Made by a program: the position numbers and the translations under genes. DNA of 11,476 nt from an uncultured Coriobacteriaceae bacterium (GTDB lineage Bacteria; Actinomycetota; Coriobacteriia; Coriobacteriales; Eggerthellaceae), in NCBI GenBank assembly GCA_900554945.1, contig USJN01000021.1, forward strand, positions 1-11,476, in the 5' to 3' direction. Of the stretch, positions 1 through 6,427 are shown in pieces; position 1 is the first letter of the stretch; each line of letters opens with the position of its first letter. The notes beneath the pieces were generated by a model. It worked only from the letters and a program-made list of their open reading frames with translations. It made no database searches and had not been told where the DNA came from.

Positions 1-42
1 CCCTCACGCGAGTTCGAGAGAGGAAACGGGGTCTCCAGGGAC

Positions 43-184
43 AAAAAGACGCGATATGCGAGTCCTAATCGTCAAGTTGGATACTTGAAGCTGACGACTT
101 TCAACAAAACCCCAGGTCGCGAAAACCGGCCAGCAGGCTAGACCTTGCGATTCTCGATTGCAGGCTCGCATATCGCGTCTTTTT
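43..184. repeat. 20-bp perfect inverted repeat flanking a 102-nt interior
   Basis: The left arm (43-62) starts AAAAAGACGCG and the right arm (165-184) is its exact reverse complement, ending in CGCGTCTTTTT. The pairing continues outward imperfectly for a few bases. On either strand the second arm ends in a run of five T, so the arms could act as a bidirectional terminator. It lies about 75 bases past the dehydrogenase stop on the minus strand. A 102-nt loop is long for an intrinsic terminator; the interior has its own small inverted repeats (TCGTCA 69-74 with TGACGA 92-97). A small non-autonomous mobile element is an alternative, but no target-site duplication is visible. Bases 1-258 hold no convincing gene. 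Confidence 0.6.
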
Positions 185-258
185 ATCCACGACTTCCCGA
201 TTCCGCTGCAATTCGCAAGAGTCAACCCCAATAATGATCAGGAAAAGCCGAGGGGGCG

Positions 259-1242
259 CTAGCACACGCGGTTTACGAGGTCTTCCCCTGCCGCAACACG
301 CGCGATGTTCTCCCAAATGCCCCGATGGGCGCGGTAGAACATGCCTTCCGCAACGCCTCCCACGTGCGGCGAGAACACCACGCGCCTCGACGCGACGGCA
401 GAAAGGTTCACGAGAGGATTATCGCAGGTCACCGGCTCGGGCGTGAGCGTATCGAGCCCCGCGGCTGCGATGCTTCCCTCTTCGAGCGCCGCAACAAGCG
501 CCTCCTGGTTCACGATGTCGCCGCGCGCCGTGTTCACAAGCACGCCGTCGGGGCGCATCTTCGCGAGGAACTCCCCGTCGACCATGCCACGCGTCTCATC
601 GGTCACGGGAACGTGCAGGCTCACGATGTCGCAGGTGGCAAGCAGGTCGTCAAGGCTTGCGAAGCGAACACCCAGCTCGTTCTCGAGACCCTCGTCGAGC
701 GGATGGTGCTTGTTGTAGAGCATCTTGCAGCCCCAGGGACGAAGGTAGCGAGCAGTCGCCTGGCCGATTGCACCGAAGCCCACGAAACCGACCGTGCAAT
801 CCCCCAGCTCGCGAAAGCCCTCCACCATCATGCGTTCCTTGAGGGCGATCTGGCGACCCTCGCGAACCGCTCTGTCGCCTTCGAGCGCACGCCTTAAGCA
901 CATGAGCATGAGCATGACAGCCTGCTCGGCGACGGTCCCCGCGTTCACGCCCGCGCAATTGCACACGGCAATGCCCCGAGCGCGCGCCGCGTCCACATCG
1001 ATCGCGTTGAACGCCACGCCCTCGGAATGGATGAGCTTGAGATTCGGCATGGCCGCGATGAGCTGCGCGTCTATCGGGCTTATGGCGTCGGCGACGATGA
1101 CGGAGGCATCGGGCGCGAGGGCGATCAGGTCGTCGTTCGCGGCGCCCCGCTCGACGCACACGAGTTCCACCTCGCGCGTAATCGTCAGGTCAGGCAGATA
1201 TTTGCGCGTGCGCGCCTCGCTCCCAACGGTCAGAACCAACAT
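259..1242 (-). CDS. D-isomer-specific 2-hydroxyacid dehydrogenase
   Basis: This 327-residue protein should be a cytosolic enzyme interconverting a 2-hydroxyacid and its 2-oxoacid with a nicotinamide cofactor. The Rossmann loop GFGAIG is at residues 155-160. The family's catalytic trio is in place: R240 in VNTARGDIVN, E269 in the TPEP motif, and H293 in SPHVGG. The length is normal. At the end of the second Rossmann strand (about residue 177) the sequence is YNKHH, without the usual acidic residue of NAD-specific enzymes, so NADP use is possible (inference). I chose the ATG at 1242 because AAAGGGGA lies about 6 bases upstream; an earlier ATG at 1299 would overlap the transporter gene and has no comparable site. 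The 32-bp gap to the upstream transporter suggests co-transcription. SerA, glycerate, lactate or hydroxypyruvate specificity cannot be separated by eye. There is no C-terminal ACT domain, unlike long-form SerA. Confidence 0.88.
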   Translation of the reverse strand: MLVLTVGSEARTRKYLPDLTITREVELVCVERGAANDDLIALAPDASVIVADAISPIDAQLIAAMPNLKLIHSEGVAFNAIDVDAARARGIAVCNCAGVNAGTVAEQAVMLMLMCLRRALEGDRAVREGRQIALKERMMVEGFRELGDCTVGFVGFGAIGQATARYLRPWGCKMLYNKHHPLDEGLENELGVRFASLDDLLATCDIVSLHVPVTDETRGMVDGEFLAKMRPDGVLVNTARGDIVNQEALVAALEEGSIAAAGLDTLTPEPVTCDNPLVNLSAVASRRVVFSPHVGGVAEGMFYRAHRGIWENIARVAAGEDLVNRVC

Positions 1243-1274
1243 GTAAGTCCCCTTTCGAGTCTTGCGGCAAGCCG

Positions 1275-2789
1275 CTACAGCAAGCCCATCCACTGCCAAT
1301 ACGGCACGGAGACCGCGAGCCCCACAAGGCAGGTCACAAGATAGACCCCGCAGTACTTGGCAAGTTCTGAATGCTTCGCCATCTTACCATCGACCGCATA
1401 GAACGCGGCAAGGTATATCGGGCTTTGATATTTCGCGAACCAAGCGATGACGAGCGCGTACGCCGAGAATCCGAGTACCCACGGGTTCACGCCCACACTC
1501 GCCGCCATCGGCACAAGGAACGCCATGAGCAGATTGAGGTACGCCACCTCGGAAACGATGAGGAACCGAAGCACCACCGTGATCACGCCGATCCCAAGCA
1601 CGAGCAGATACGGATTGCCCGCAAGCGCCTGGAAGGCAGGGCCGCACGTCTGCATGACCCAATCGTTGAGCCCCGCCTCGGCGAACACCGACCCCAACCC
1701 GAGCGCGATGCCGATGAAGAGGAGCGACGTCCAGTTCACGCCCGACTTGAATGCAGGGACATCAATCACTTTCAGCACGAACATGGCGACGAGCGCCGCA
1801 AGACCGACCGCCATGGCGGACACATGGTGGAACGGCTCGGTCGCCCACAAGACGACGGTGACGAGGACGATGGCGAGCATGCGCTTCTCCACCACCGAAA
1901 GCGACCCCAGGCCATCGGGAATCGGCTGGTTGTCGCTCAAGTCCGTCCCTCCGCGCGAGGACTGTTTGAGCGACTGGGCGTTGCCGGGTGCGCCGACGGT
2001 CTCAGAACCAGAAGCAGCCTTCTCCCCTCGCCCGTATATCCCCATGATCAAGAAGTAGTTCAGCACGAGCACGACCACCAGCCACGGCAACGCCGCCACA
2101 AACCACGACGCCATATTAAACTGCTCCTGCACATCGGCAGGCAGAGTCGCCATGAGCGCATAACCCGTAATCGACGCAGACACGATCGTCGGCGCGACCG
2201 TGCGAATGCCCACGAGCATCGCCGCAAACAGCCCGGTCGCACGCTTGCCCTGACGCTCATAGCCCAGCTCGTCCCCGATATTCATGGCAAGCGGGGCAAG
2301 CATGGCGCCTTTGACGGCGAGGCTTGGAATCAAGGGGCCGAGAACGGTTCCCGTGACGAGTTGGGCGATGACTTGGCATCGAAAGGTACGCGGAAACTTG
2401 CGCACGATCGCCAAGGCGATGCGCTTCATAAGACCGCTCGTCTTCATGCCGACCCCGAGCGTAAAGGCCGAAAGCAGCAACCACCAGGTGGAGGATGCGA
2501 ACGTCGAGAACGTCGCACCAACGGAAATGCCTGCGACCACAACGAAGAGTACCGCCATCACCATCGCAGTGACGAACTCGGGCAGAACGCCGGTAATCCA
2601 CCACACGATAGCCATGATGAGGATGCCGAGCACCGCCGTTGCCTGATAGGACAGTCCCGGAATCGGGCAGGTCGCGATAAGGACTGCCGCCGCAAGCGCA
2701 CCCGCCGCAGCACATCCCAGCTTGATCCTTCGCTTTGCTTCCTCTTTCACCAGCACACGCTTTCCCTCGCAATTGACGCGGTCAATCAT
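1275..2789 (-). CDS. DASS/SLC13-like anion (carboxylate) transporter
   Basis: This 504-residue integral membrane protein has many hydrophobic helices in two halves, joined by a polar loop at about residues 253-300. It resembles the divalent anion:Na+ symporter (DASS, SLC13) superfamily: a TWWLLLSAFTLGVGMKTSGL segment near 101-120, a GPLIPSLAVKGAMLAPLA segment near 151-168, and a matching second half starting near 302. The canonical SNT substrate/sodium motifs are not evident; PTIVSASITGY (200-210) and IVSEVAYLNL (411-420) lie roughly where they are expected. The substrate is unknown; its dehydrogenase partner suggests a hydroxy- or dicarboxylate. The start is uncertain: the ATG at 2789 has a GGGAG only one base away, whereas a GTG at 2756 has GAGGGA six bases upstream and would give a normal short cytoplasmic tail. 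The upstream intergenic region contains a tandem repeat and a hairpin, so it may be regulated separately from the phosphorylase gene. Confidence 0.82.
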   Translation of the reverse strand: MIDRVNCEGKRVLVKEEAKRRIKLGCAAAGALAAAVLIATCPIPGLSYQATAVLGILIMAIVWWITGVLPEFVTAMVMAVLFVVVAGISVGATFSTFASSTWWLLLSAFTLGVGMKTSGLMKRIALAIVRKFPRTFRCQVIAQLVTGTVLGPLIPSLAVKGAMLAPLAMNIGDELGYERQGKRATGLFAAMLVGIRTVAPTIVSASITGYALMATLPADVQEQFNMASWFVAALPWLVVVLVLNYFLIMGIYGRGEKAASGSETVGAPGNAQSLKQSSRGGTDLSDNQPIPDGLGSLSVVEKRMLAIVLVTVVLWATEPFHHVSAMAVGLAALVAMFVLKVIDVPAFKSGVNWTSLLFIGIALGLGSVFAEAGLNDWVMQTCGPAFQALAGNPYLLVLGIGVITVVLRFLIVSEVAYLNLLMAFLVPMAASVGVNPWVLGFSAYALVIAWFAKYQSPIYLAAFYAVDGKMAKHSELAKYCGVYLVTCLVGLAVSVPYWQWMGLL

Positions 2790-2801
2790 ACTCCCAAACG
2801 A

Positions 2802-2835
2802 AAGAGGCGACGCGATTCTCCTCGCGCCGCCTCTT
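2802..2835 (-). terminator. Stem-loop between phosphorylase and transporter genes
   Basis: The arms AAGAGGCG (2802-2809) and CGCCTCTT (2828-2835) pair perfectly. After one mismatch, CGCG pairs with CGCG, leaving a 9-base loop. On the minus strand the hairpin is followed by TCGTTTGG, an imperfect T tract. It could be a weak terminator for the phosphorylase gene, or a leader hairpin/attenuator in front of the transporter, whose ATG lies only 12 bases beyond it. Confidence 0.5.
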
Positions 2836-2850
2836 GATTATCTTAATTCG

Positions 2851-2876
2851 GAACGCACCTTGGGAACACACCTTGG
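2851..2876. repeat. Two tandem 13-bp direct repeats upstream of transporter
   Basis: GAACGCACCTTGG (2851-2863) is followed immediately by GAACACACCTTGG (2864-2876); 12 of 13 bases match. The pair lies between the phosphorylase stop (2885) and the transporter start. A possible minus-strand -10 element GATAAT (2842-2837) follows just downstream, without a good -35. Head-to-tail copies in the -35 region fit binding sites for an activator or repressor of the transporter operon; this role is inference. Confidence 0.5.
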
Positions 2877-2884
2877 AAGGCGCC

Positions 2885-3724
2885 TTAGAGCATGGCCTCC
2901 TCGACGATGCCCTCGATGAGCCGGCAGAACTTCGGTTCCGCCTCTTTGGCAACCTCGAAGACCTCGGTATCGCTCGGGGAAGATCCCTCCACGCCCGCCG
3001 CCATGTTCGACACGAGCGAGATGCCGAGCACGCGCATGCCCACATGGCGAGCTGCGATGACCTCCTCGCACACGCTCATAGCAACCGTGTCGGCGCCCCA
3101 TGCGCGGAATGCGCGAATCTCTGCGGGAGTCTCGAAGCTCGGCCCCAAAAGCCCCAGGTACACACCCTCCTGAACCGCGACGCCGCGCTCATCTGCGACC
3201 TTGCGGGCAACAGCGCGCAGCTCAGGGTCGTACGCGTCGGTCATCGAGAAGAAGCGGAACGCAATGCCGTCGGGCTCGGTGCCCACAACGGGGTTGCGCC
3301 CAGTGAAGTTGATATGGTCACTCATGATGCAAAACTCGCCGGGGGCATAGGTCTCGTTGACGGCACCCGCCGCGTTCGTTGTGATGAGCGCACGCACGCC
3401 CAGAAGATGCATGAGCCAAATGGGGAACGCGACCTCCTGCGGCGAATTCCCCTCGTATCCGTGCAGGCGACCCTGCATGGCGAGCACGCACTTCCCACCG
3501 AGCTCGCCGCACACGAAGCGGCCCTTGTGCCCCGTCGCCGTGCTGCGCTTCATATGGGGAATCTCGCCGAACGGGACGATGATGGCATCCTCAATCTGCT
3601 CGGCCAGGGGGCCGAGCCCCGATCCGAGCACAATGCCGACCGCGGGCTTGCGATCGCCGAGGCGCTCCCTCAGGACCCCGGCGGCTTCTTCGAGGTTTGC
3701 CTTGAGCACGTTATCAGCAGACAT
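2885..3724 (-). CDS. punA: Purine nucleoside phosphorylase (trimeric, PNP family)
   Basis: This cytosolic salvage enzyme splits purine (deoxy)nucleosides with phosphate into the free base and (deoxy)ribose-1-phosphate. The 279 residues match the usual length of the trimeric, mammalian-like PNP family. Visible motifs are the phosphate loop GSGLG (34-38, S35), GHKG (65-68), QGRLHGYEG (84-92, R86 and H88), TTNAAGAVN (115-123), SDHINFTG (135-142), GPSFETPAE (194-202, purine-binding E202), M216, and VSN with N240, equivalent to the base-binding Asn of human PNP. An Asn here fits 6-oxopurine (guanosine/inosine) preference by family analogy. The ATG at 3724 has GAGGAG five bases upstream. It lies 87 bases past prmC and probably has its own promoter in that gap. 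The stop is TAA. The hexameric DeoD type is excluded by the motifs. Confidence 0.93.
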   Translation of the reverse strand: MSADNVLKANLEEAAGVLRERLGDRKPAVGIVLGSGLGPLAEQIEDAIIVPFGEIPHMKRSTATGHKGRFVCGELGGKCVLAMQGRLHGYEGNSPQEVAFPIWLMHLLGVRALITTNAAGAVNETYAPGEFCIMSDHINFTGRNPVVGTEPDGIAFRFFSMTDAYDPELRAVARKVADERGVAVQEGVYLGLLGPSFETPAEIRAFRAWGADTVAMSVCEEVIAARHVGMRVLGISLVSNMAAGVEGSSPSDTEVFEVAKEAEPKFCRLIEGIVEEAML

Positions 3725-3753
3725 GTACGCTCCTCACCATAGTAGACATAGTC

Positions 3754-3769
3754 GAATAGCGCTATTCTA
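3754..3769 (-). promoter_or_regulatory. Candidate PNP promoter -10 with overlapping palindrome
   Basis: On the minus strand a -10-like TAGAAT (3769-3764) lies about 40 bases before the phosphorylase start. It overlaps the perfect 14-bp palindrome GAATAGCGCTATTC (3754-3767). The -35 region is poor (TTCGGC at 17-bp spacing), which would suit an activated or weak promoter. The palindrome would cover the predicted transcription start, a typical repressor position. The short leader also repeats ACTATG twice, nine bases apart. The functional role is inference. Confidence 0.4.
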
Positions 3770-3811
3770 CCGCAAAGAGAGCGACCGCCGAAGCTCGTGT
3801 TGCGCGAGGTG

Positions 3812-4870
3812 CTAGCACTCCGGCTTTCGCGCCGTGAGAACGCGCGGCCGACCAGCGAGGTCGGCGACGATGCGCACATCGGAGAAGCCCGCCGTGCGCG
3901 CCAAAAACGCCGCCTCGTCAAGGCAGGTCTCGTGAAGCTCGAAAGCGCAGCCGCCACCGGGACGCAGCGCCTGCCGGCACCATTCGATCTCGCGGCGGAA
4001 CACATCGAGCCCGTCGGCACCCCCTTCGAGGGCAAGCGCGGGCTCGAAGGCCGCGACCTCCTGGGGGATTTCCGCCATGACGGCGGTGGGAACGTAAGGC
4101 GGATTGGAAACAACCAGGTGAAGCTTGCCAATCGCCGCCTCGGGAACCCCCGCCGCAAGGTCGCATTCGACGACGCGCACGCGGTCGGCAAGCCCGAGCG
4201 CATCCGCGTTCTCGCCCGCGAGCGCAACGGCGTCAGGAGAGATGTCGGTGGCGATGACGCGCGCGTCGGGACGCTCGTAGGCGATCGAGCACGCGATGCA
4301 ACCGCTCCCCGTGCACAAATCGGCCACGAATAGCGTTTCGGCAGCGGAATCGCCCGAGGTGTCCGCGCCGTCCGAAGCGAAGCCTTCCGCTTCGCCAAGC
4401 GCATCGACCACCTGGGAAAACGCATTCGAACCGTCGCCCGCTTCCCCATCGGCTGCCTCCGCCGCACGCAGAAGATCGCCCTCCCAGGCACCGATTTGCG
4501 AGTCGCGCGCCACACGGCGGCCGGCGGGAGGCAAAAGCGAGAGCGCCTCGCTCACAAGCACCTCGGTCTCAGGGCGCGGGATGAGCACGCCCGGGCGCAC
4601 CTTCACCGCAATATGGCGGAACGCAACCTCACCGGTGATGTATTGCAGCGGCTCGCCAGCCCCGCGGCGCGACACATAACCGCGAAGGATATCGCGCTCC
4701 TCCATCGAGAGGGGCCTATCGAAATTGACGTAGAGCTCCACGCGACGCAGCCCCGTGGCCTCGGCAAGAAGCCATTCCGCCGAAAGACGCGGGTTCTCGT
4801 CGCCCTTGCGCGCAAGATATCCCTGCGTCCACTCGAGCGCAGCTTTAATAGTCCATACGTCATCCGTCAT
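3812..4870 (-). CDS. prmC: Release factor glutamine methyltransferase PrmC (with extra insert)
   Basis: PrmC (HemK) uses S-adenosylmethionine to N5-methylate the glutamine of the GGQ motif in release factors RF1 and RF2. The N-terminal helical domain ends in LIPRPETEVLV (97-106). The Rossmann methyltransferase domain starts at ADLCTGSGCIA (183-193) and contains the catalytic NPPY (256-259). At 352 residues it is longer than the roughly 280 typical of the family. The excess is an acidic, Ala/Gly/Ser-rich stretch at about 116-180 between the two domains, where E. coli PrmC has only a short linker; the frame is open throughout, so this is an insertion rather than a frameshift. The ATG at 4870 has GGAAGGGG ten bases upstream. 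It lies downstream of prfA, whose product is its substrate, a common arrangement. A structured 309-base gap with a mini-ORF repeating its first codons separates the two. Confidence 0.94.
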   Translation of the reverse strand: MTDDVWTIKAALEWTQGYLARKGDENPRLSAEWLLAEATGLRRVELYVNFDRPLSMEERDILRGYVSRRGAGEPLQYITGEVAFRHIAVKVRPGVLIPRPETEVLVSEALSLLPPAGRRVARDSQIGAWEGDLLRAAEAADGEAGDGSNAFSQVVDALGEAEGFASDGADTSGDSAAETLFVADLCTGSGCIACSIAYERPDARVIATDISPDAVALAGENADALGLADRVRVVECDLAAGVPEAAIGKLHLVVSNPPYVPTAVMAEIPQEVAAFEPALALEGGADGLDVFRREIEWCRQALRPGGGCAFELHETCLDEAAFLARTAGFSDVRIVADLAGRPRVLTARKPEC

Positions 4871-4917
4871 CGGGAAACAACCCCTTCCAAAGGCACACGC
4901 CGGTCGACGCCCCTGCG

Positions 4918-4986
4918 CTAGGCTTCGCCGTGCTCGAGGTTGAAAAGCCCACTGGGCTTTTCAATAGTCCATACGTCTTCCGTCAC
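4918..4986 (-). CDS. 22-residue leader-like mini-ORF upstream of prmC
   Basis: The mini-ORF runs from GTG (4986) to TAG (4918-4920). Its first eight residues, VTEDVWTI, match prmC's MTDDVWTI; the rest reads EKPSGLFNLEHGEA. AGGGAGG lies ten bases before the GTG, the same spacing as at prmC, so it could be translated. Codons 9 to 16 form the arms of a perfect hairpin. The stop is 47 bases before the prmC ATG. Two explanations fit: a leader peptide whose translation melts the hairpin and lets transcription into prmC, or the stranded old start of prmC after a duplication or insertion. It is too short for coding statistics, so expression is unproven. Confidence 0.4.
   Translation of the reverse strand: MTEDVWTIEKPSGLFNLEHGEA
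4940..4964 (-). terminator. Perfect hairpin (11-bp arms) inside the mini-ORF, possible attenuator
   Basis: TTGAAAAGCCC (4940-4950), a three-base loop, then GGGCTTTTCAA (4954-4964) form an uninterrupted inverted repeat. The A-rich / GCCC / loop / GGGC / T-rich form is that of a small bidirectional intrinsic terminator, though only four pairs are G-C. Its position within a translatable mini-ORF upstream of prmC is what would be expected of a translation-sensitive attenuator (inference). Confidence 0.5.
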
Positions 4987-5037
4987 TGGAATGCAGCCTC
5001 CCTAACTATCTCGCCTGTTGGCGCAGTAAATCAGCGA

Positions 5038-5140
5038 GATGGGCCCTGGCGCCCCAGGTCCGCAGGATGCAAAGGCGACGCGTACCTTCACGGTACGCGA
5101 GCCTGCAGCATCGTGCGGAGATGGAGTGCCAGGGCCCATC
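5038..5140 (-). other. 103-nt nearly self-complementary structured element
   Basis: The outer arms GATGGGCCCTGGC (5038-5050) and GCCAGGGCCCATC (5128-5140) pair over 13 bp. Inside, CCGCA (5060-5064) pairs with TGCGG (5114-5118), GATGC (5066-5070) with GCATC (5108-5112), AGGC (5073-5076) with GCCT (5101-5104), and CGCGTACC (5079-5086) with GGTACGCG (5092-5099) around a five-base loop. Most of the element therefore folds into one long rod. No T tract follows on either strand, so it is not a simple terminator. It may be a structured part of the prfA-prmC transcript, a small RNA, or a palindromic repeat element of the genome. No reading frame in it is credible. Confidence 0.6.
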
Positions 5141-5153
5141 GCAGCGTCGAGTC

Positions 5154-5179
5154 TTTCGCTGTTCGTCAGAACAACGAAA
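5154..5179 (-). other. Hairpin immediately after the prfA stop codon
   Basis: TTTCGCTGTTC (5154-5164) and GAACAACGAAA (5169-5179) form an 11-bp stem with a four-base loop. The single imperfect pair is C-A on the plus strand but becomes a U-G wobble in minus-strand RNA, so the stem is fully paired only in the prfA transcript. No U run follows. It may protect the prfA 3' end or slow transcription rather than terminate it. Confidence 0.5.
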
Positions 5180-6253
<1,074 letters not shown>

Positions 6254-6297
6254 TGCGTGCGTTCCTTTATGCGAATTGCGTTATCCGTAGCTGAACA

Positions 6298-6306
6298 ATG
6301 ATACCA
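6298..6306 (-). promoter_or_regulatory. Candidate extended -10 promoter for prfA
   Basis: The minus strand reads TGGTATCAT (6306-6298), an extended -10 (TGn plus TATCAT) about 45 bases before the prfA ATG. No good -35 is visible (TCACAC at 17-bp spacing), which an extended -10 can tolerate. It overlaps the T tract of the preceding terminator, so prfA would start directly where the upstream transcript stops. Confidence 0.4.
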
Positions 6307-6336
6307 AAAGGGCGTCCCCCGTGTGAGAGACGCCCT
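6306..6336 (-). terminator. Intrinsic terminator after the CAP/SLH gene
   Basis: GACGCCCT pairs with AGGGCGTC (arms 6329-6336 and 6309-6316) around a 12-base loop. On the minus strand the stem runs into TTTTGG. It lies about 90 bases beyond the TAA of the CAP/SLH gene and before prfA. Confidence 0.75.
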
Positions 6337-6427
6337 GAGACCTTCGCAGGAAATACGCTCATGTCGGCGAAAGGTTGATTTGTAAGCTCATCCGAAAGCG
6401 ATAATCTTGCAGGCTGGAAGCTTCGTT

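Larger units (their letters stand above)
4847..4986 (-). repeat. Direct repeat of the prmC 5' end (24 bp, 116-bp offset)
   Basis: Bases 4847-4870, the first eight codons of prmC, recur at 4963-4986 with 22 of 24 identical bases. The similarity continues a few bases upstream of the start codon with one gap. One difference changes ATG to GTG, the other changes Asp to Glu. The upstream copy is in frame with its own stop, making a mini-ORF. It is probably a segmental duplication that kept start codon and reading frame. Confidence 0.75.

Noticed and set aside
4..446. Short overlapping open frames at the left end (about 70 codons each)
   Set aside because: They cross the inverted repeat or the dehydrogenase end, have no Shine-Dalgarno or recognisable motif, and look like chance frames in GC-rich DNA.
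1371..2837. A 488-codon open frame on the plus strand opposite the transporter gene
   Set aside because: Its product is Arg/His/Asp-rich with no domain, as expected from the antisense of a GC-rich membrane-protein gene. The minus-strand frame shows family motifs throughout.
3670..4515. A 281-codon minus-strand frame overlapping prmC and the promoter of the phosphorylase
   Set aside because: It is Arg/Ser/Pro-rich, in another frame of prmC, and has no motif. The prmC frame is unambiguous through this stretch.
4918..4986. The idea that the mini-ORF's UAG stop makes it a specific sensor of RF1 activity
   Set aside because: TAG also ends the dehydrogenase, transporter, prmC, prfA and patatin-like genes here, so its use is not distinctive. 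The idea remains possible but nothing in the sequence favours it.
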